The translations under genes and the position numbers were made by a program. From JAFGED01 sp964551295 (GTDB lineage Bacteria > Chloroflexota > Anaerolineae > B4-G1), in contig CAZKDJ010000002.1 in assembly GCA_964551295.1 (NCBI GenBank), forward strand, positions 1 through 64,000: a stretch of DNA of 64,000 nucleotides, given 5' to 3'. This document shows, piece by piece, positions 60,082-64,000 of this stretch. The notes under the pieces are model-generated. The model was given only the letters and a program-made list of their open reading frames with translations. It was not told the DNA's origin and searched no databases. The first letter of the stretch is position 1, and each line of letters starts with the position of its first letter.

Positions 60082-62323
60082 GCGAATGGCCCAGTGGATA
60101 CTGGCGGTGATCCTCGCGCTCTTTGTAGGCTTGGGGGTGGCGTATGCCTTTACCACACCCACGCTGGAGGCCCCCGACGAGATTCATCACTATGATTACA
60201 TCCGCAGCCTGGTCAACACCGGCAGTCCACCGGGGGCAAAAGAGGGCCAGAAGAGCTTTAGCAATCACGCGCCGCTTTACTATGTGATAGGCGCGCTGGG
60301 TTCTGCCTGGGTGGGTGAGGACGACCTGGATACCTGGCGTACGCGCTACAACCCGTACTTTGGTTATCGCTTCGGCGACATGGGGCGGGATAACAAGAAC
60401 ATCTACTTTCATCCCGACGAGGATCGTTTCGGCGCCAGCGATACCTGGCTGGGCGTCCGAGTTGTGCGCGTAATGTCCGTTCTGATGAGTGCGGCTACCA
60501 TCTGGGTTATCTATCGCGTCGGGCGGGAGGTGTTCCCCGATAGGCCCGAGATGGCGGTCGGAGCGGCCGGGTTAGCGGCTTTTATCCCCGAGTTCCTTTT
60601 CATCTCGGGCGCGGTCAACGATGACAATGGCGCGGCCCTCTTTGGCGCGCTGTCTCTGTGGACGATGGTGCGCATCGTGCGCCGGGGGTTTAGCCCGCGC
60701 CGCTGCGTTGGGCTGGGGGTGGCCTTGGGGTTGGGATGGCTCTCCAAGCTGACGACGGCAGCGTTGATACCGGCGGCGGGCCTGGTGATGGCGCTGGTCG
60801 CGTGGCGCAATCGATCCTGGCGAGATCTGCTTATTTGGGGTTTGGTGGTCTTTGGGGTGGCGGCGCTGCTCATCGCGCCCTGGGCTGCCCGCCAGTATGT
60901 GCTTCACGGCGACCCTATCGGCCTGGCACAGGAAATGGAGGGGTTTGGAGAGCCGGAACGTGCGCCCTCCCTGGCCGATCTGTGGCCCGACCTCTACTGG
61001 CTGCGCACCTCCTTCTGGGGCCGTTTGGGCGCCAACCAAGTTCCTCTCGCTGGCTGGATATACATCGTGCTGGACGCGGTGACCCTGTTGGCCCTTGCCG
61101 GTCTCGTGCGGTCCCTAATCCGCTGCCACAGCCTCCTCCAATCTCCAATCTCCAATCTCCATTCCCCATTTGCCGAGCGCTTCCAGCAGTTCGCTATCCT
61201 TGCGGCAGCTTTTCTCCTTACCTTCGGCCCCATGGTCGCGCGGCGCTTCCTGCGTCCCATGCCCAACTTTGGACGTTATTTGTTCCCGGTGCTGCCGGCT
61301 ATGGCGTTGCTGCTGTTCACCGGCCTGGCGGCCTGGCTGCCCCGCCGCCGTCACGCGCTGCTGGCCTTGGGTGTCACAGTGGCGATGCTGGTGCTGGGGA
61401 TCGCTGCGCTGGTCTTTTTCCTGGCGCCCGCCTATGCCCGCCCGCCTATCTATGACGCCGCTTCTGCGCCGGAGCCCAAATATCGGCTGGACTGGGTCTA
61501 CCTGGAGGATGACTGTCCTATCGCTCGCCTGCTCGGTTACGATCTCGGCAAGAAGCGGGTCGAGCCGGGGGGGACGCTGCGAGTGGTGCTGTACTGGGAG
61601 GTGCTGGGCGAGACCGAGACGAATTACACGCTCTTTGCGCAGTTGTTCGGGCGCCAGGCGGCGACGGTGGGCCAGCGGGATACCCACACCGGGCTGGGTC
61701 ATTATCCAACCTCCTTCTGGCAGACCGGGCAGGTGATCGCCGGCGAGGTGTTTATCCCCGTTGCCTCAGACGCCCTTGGTCCCACCAAGCTGCGGCTCGA
61801 CGTGGGCCTTTACCGGCGCGGCGGTGGAGAACGCTTGGCGGTCGTGGACGCTGCAGGCGACCCGGTGGGCGCGGCGACGATCGGCTGGCTGAAGTTGAAC
61901 GCTGTGAAAGAACTCCCCCCGCCCGAGGTCGCCACCGATTATCGCTTTGGAGAGTGCATTGCTCTCGTCGGCTATGATTTGGAAAGAGATGCCGAGGGAG
62001 CGCAACTCATTCTCCATTGGGCCTCCCTGGGGTCGGTGGATCAGGACTATACCGTGTTCGTGCACCTGGTCGGTCCCGACGGCGAGCTGGCTGCCCAGGC
62101 GGACGGCCCACCCACGGGCGGCGATTATCCCACGTCGATGTGGGAGTTCGGCGAGATCATCTTTGACGAGCGGCTCGTCGCGACGCAGAACCTGCCCGCG
62201 GGTACCTATCACCTGCGCCTGGGGATGTACCTGCTGGAGACCGGCGCGCGGTTGCCCGCCCTGGATGCCAGCGGCGAGCGTCTGCCGGATGACGTGGTGG
62301 AGCTGACGGAGGTGGAGCTGTGA
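60074..62323 (+). CDS. DUF2142-like GT-C membrane protein with two modules
   Basis: The 749-residue protein overlaps the previous gene by eight bases; GGAGGT lies three bases before the ATG. The first loop holds APDEIHHYDYI (about 33-43) and HAPLYYVIGA, the pattern of the DUF2142 membrane family, which is related to GT-C transferases. SGAVNDDNGAALFGAL near 179 is a further acidic motif. An AATCTCC repeat (61140-61160) is translated as QSPISNL between two helices. Modules lie at nt about 61530-61860 (divergent, FAQLFG instead of FVHL) and 61930-62300 (canonical YTVFVHLVG). The function is probably glycosyl transfer, but less certain than for the GT39 types. Confidence 0.8.
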   Translation: MAERMAQWILAVILALFVGLGVAYAFTTPTLEAPDEIHHYDYIRSLVNTGSPPGAKEGQKSFSNHAPLYYVIGALGSAWVGEDDLDTWRTRYNPYFGYRFGDMGRDNKNIYFHPDEDRFGASDTWLGVRVVRVMSVLMSAATIWVIYRVGREVFPDRPEMAVGAAGLAAFIPEFLFISGAVNDDNGAALFGALSLWTMVRIVRRGFSPRRCVGLGVALGLGWLSKLTTAALIPAAGLVMALVAWRNRSWRDLLIWGLVVFGVAALLIAPWAARQYVLHGDPIGLAQEMEGFGEPERAPSLADLWPDLYWLRTSFWGRLGANQVPLAGWIYIVLDAVTLLALAGLVRSLIRCHSLLQSPISNLHSPFAERFQQFAILAAAFLLTFGPMVARRFLRPMPNFGRYLFPVLPAMALLLFTGLAAWLPRRRHALLALGVTVAMLVLGIAALVFFLAPAYARPPIYDAASAPEPKYRLDWVYLEDDCPIARLLGYDLGKKRVEPGGTLRVVLYWEVLGETETNYTLFAQLFGRQAATVGQRDTHTGLGHYPTSFWQTGQVIAGEVFIPVASDALGPTKLRLDVGLYRRGGGERLAVVDAAGDPVGAATIGWLKLNAVKELPPPEVATDYRFGECIALVGYDLERDAEGAQLILHWASLGSVDQDYTVFVHLVGPDGELAAQADGPPTGGDYPTSMWEFGEIIFDERLVATQNLPAGTYHLRLGMYLLETGARLPALDASGERLPDDVVELTEVEL
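61140..61160 (+). repeat. AATCTCC tandem repeat in the 60074 gene
   Basis: Three perfect AATCTCC units followed by the variant ATTCCCC. It is read in frame as QSPISNL. Confidence 0.8.
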
Positions 62324-64000
62324 TGAGCGAGCGGGTGGCGCGGTGGACGCTGTCCCTCATCGTGGGAAGTTACCTGATTCTGGGGCTGGCCTACAGCCTG
62401 GTCAATCCCGTTTTCGAAAGTCCCGACGAGGCGCTGAACTATGCCAACATCCGCTTCTTTGTCGAGCAGCGCAGCCTACCGGTGCTGGAGCCGGACGAGG
62501 TGAGCAAGGCCCATCACCCGCCGCTCTACTACGCGCTGGGGGCGTTCGTTACCTTCTGGGTGCCAGACGACAATTTTGATGCCATCGTCGCGCGGGAGAA
62601 TCCCTTCTGGGCATACAAGTTGGAACCCGGAGTGGATAACAAAAGCCTGTACCTACACGATCCAGAGTTGGAGGGCTTTCGGGATGCGGCCCTGGGTGTG
62701 CTGCTGGTGCGCTGGTTATCGCTGCTGATGGGGGCGGGGACGGTCCTGTGCGTGTACGGTACGGCGCGGGAGTTGTTCCCCCGCCGGATGGGACTGGCGG
62801 TAGGCGCGGCGGCGCTGGTGGCCTTTAACCCCATGTTTCTGTTCATCAACGCATCCGTTCACGACGATCCGCTGGCGAACCTGGTGGCGGCGGGTGTGCT
62901 TTACGTGACCACGAGAATCCTCGTGCGCGGCGTGACGGTACGGCGGGGGGCGGTCCTGGGTCTGCTGGTCGGATTGGCCATCCTGACCAAGTTGACCTGC
63001 CTGCTGGTGCTGCCCACGGTTGGACTGGCCCTGCTGTACGGCTCCCTGGTTGGACATGGTGCCGTAGCCGCGATTTCCGATCTCGCGCGGTTGGGAAACC
63101 GCGCCTACGGCGTGCGCGATGGGTGGCGGCAGCTTCTACAAGTCGGAGCCACCGTCGCCCTGGTGGCGCTCCTGGTCGGCGGGTGGTGGTTCGTGCGCAA
63201 CCAGATTCTCTACGGCGACCCAACCAGTATGAGTCGCCAGATGGAGGCGTGGGAGGACGAACGGCCGGGCGGCCCGGATATCGTGGCGGCGGTACGCGAA
63301 CTGGGTTTTTTGCACGACTCGGCCTGGGGCGCCTTTGGCTACGGGCAAATCCCGCTGCCGGGCTGGACCTATGGGCTGGCGCGGCTGCTGGGGTTGGTGG
63401 CTTTGGGCGGGCTGGTTCTCTTTTGGATTCGCCGCCACTCTGGACGGGTTCCCTGGGAGCGGCCGTCGCTCGCGCTGCTGATCGTGTTCAGCGGCCCGCT
63501 GGTGGTCTTGGCGACCATTTTTGTCCGCATGGTCTTCATCGACACGGCCAACTTTGGCCGCTACCTGTTCGTCTCGTTGGCGTTTCTGTCGCCGCTCTAT
63601 GTGCTGGGGTTGAGCGAGTGGCTGCGGCCACGCGCCCGCCGCTGGTTGCCGATTGGGCTGGCGCTCGCCACGCTGGCCCTGGCGCTCTTTGCCCTCTTTG
63701 GCGTCTTGCGGCCCGCCTACGCGTCCCTGGCGATGCGCTCTGTCGAAGAGATTCAGGCCCGCACCCAACCTGCCGATTTGCGCTTTGGCGATTCGATTCG
63801 CCTGGTGGGTTACGCCATCGACCGCGGCTGCGTTCTGCCCGGTGGTGAGGTGACCATCACCCTGTGCTGGCAGGCGCTCGCGCCGACGGAGGAGGACTAT
63901 GTCTACTTTGTCCACATCCTCGGGCCGGAGGAGAGCAAGGCGGGAGCGCGCGATACCCACCCCGGCCTAGGCCGCTACCCCACGGGGCGCTGGTCGCCTG
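62323..64000 (+). CDS. DUF2142-like GT-C membrane protein, cut by the window edge
   Basis: The reading frame is open from ATG 62323 (sharing a base with the previous stop, TGATG) to the window end, giving 559 codons so far. The first loop reads NPVFESPDEALNYANIRFF with HHPPLYYALGAF, the DUF2142 signature shared with the preceding gene, and NASVHDDPLANLVAAG is the second acidic motif. A GTAG/CTAC palindrome (63064-63108) is translated as VAAISDLARLGNRAYG in a loop before a helix. The C-terminal module has begun (LRFGDSIRLVGYAI, LCWQAL, YVYFVHILGPEE) when the sequence ends. The divergence between the two neighbours indicates an old duplication. Confidence 0.85.
   Translation, partial: MSERVARWTLSLIVGSYLILGLAYSLVNPVFESPDEALNYANIRFFVEQRSLPVLEPDEVSKAHHPPLYYALGAFVTFWVPDDNFDAIVARENPFWAYKLEPGVDNKSLYLHDPELEGFRDAALGVLLVRWLSLLMGAGTVLCVYGTARELFPRRMGLAVGAAALVAFNPMFLFINASVHDDPLANLVAAGVLYVTTRILVRGVTVRRGAVLGLLVGLAILTKLTCLLVLPTVGLALLYGSLVGHGAVAAISDLARLGNRAYGVRDGWRQLLQVGATVALVALLVGGWWFVRNQILYGDPTSMSRQMEAWEDERPGGPDIVAAVRELGFLHDSAWGAFGYGQIPLPGWTYGLARLLGLVALGGLVLFWIRRHSGRVPWERPSLALLIVFSGPLVVLATIFVRMVFIDTANFGRYLFVSLAFLSPLYVLGLSEWLRPRARRWLPIGLALATLALALFALFGVLRPAYASLAMRSVEEIQARTQPADLRFGDSIRLVGYAIDRGCVLPGGEVTITLCWQALAPTEEDYVYFVHILGPEESKAGARDTHPGLGRYPTGRWSP
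63064..63108. repeat. GTAG/CTAC-type palindromic repeat inside a coding region, copy 5
   Basis: GTAGCCGCGATTTCC at the left equals the reverse complement of the right ends of the copies at 4.7 and 5.5 kb, apart from the centre. The internal hairpin GCGCGGTT/AACCGCGC lies at 63085-63104, and it ends CTAC. Confidence 0.75.

Overview
The window looks like a stretch of a high-GC Chloroflexota genome, probably Anaerolineae-like. This is inferred from the tandem GT-C membrane glycosyltransferases, a secreted protein ending in YLPLV, the vWA/PP2C/kinase triad, and the many short palindromes. No rRNA, tRNA or CRISPR array was found, so the assignment rests on protein style only. Promoters fit a sigma-70 TTGNNN-17-TANAAT pattern with unusually regular spacing.

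Region 1 (1-3.9 kb) is a scrapyard of mobile and decaying genes. It holds a transposase-like fragment, a repeat-family protein gene broken by one in-frame amber codon, an RHS-repeat remnant capped by a palindrome, a truncated zinc-ribbon/P-loop GTPase gene, and an intact RHH antitoxin/MazF-like toxin pair with its own near-consensus promoter.

Region 2 (3.9-12.9 kb) holds a truncated-looking hypothetical gene and a signalling triad: TerY-like vWA protein, PP2C phosphatase, and a kinase-TM-WD40-CnaB protein. Next come a Y1 (IS200-type) transposase gene set between two copies of the same set of hairpins, a glutamate dehydrogenase fused to a CBS pair, a small orphan gene, and a HicBA toxin-antitoxin pair.

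Region 3 (12.9-64.0 kb, running off the right edge) is the striking part: twenty consecutive same-strand genes for large polytopic GT-C-like glycosyltransferases, interrupted only by one secreted beta-helix/PKD protein. They fall into four types. (a) 'NWW' type, with a first-loop Asp followed by NWW in most members, a DLLAY-P-HP motif and RNPxRFN. (b) PMT_2/GT39 type, with HPGV-W and S[KR]xxHxDA motifs. (c) ArnT-like forms, including one with two GT-C cores. (d) DUF2142-like forms. Nearly all carry one to three copies of the same C-terminal beta-sandwich-like module (LGYDL, WQA, FVHL, PTxxW, GExVxD, VGxYD, RLP). Genes overlap by 1-8 nt or lie within about 100 nt and are served by promoters near 12.9, 17.6, 19.8, 36.9, 48.8 and 57.9 kb. 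No sugar-nucleotide, flippase or polymerase genes lie among them, so the locus looks like a diversified bank of extracytoplasmic, polyprenyl-phosphate-sugar-dependent transferases that share one accessory module. Short palindromes with GTAG/CTAC ends and a 7-bp repeat have entered several of these genes in frame.
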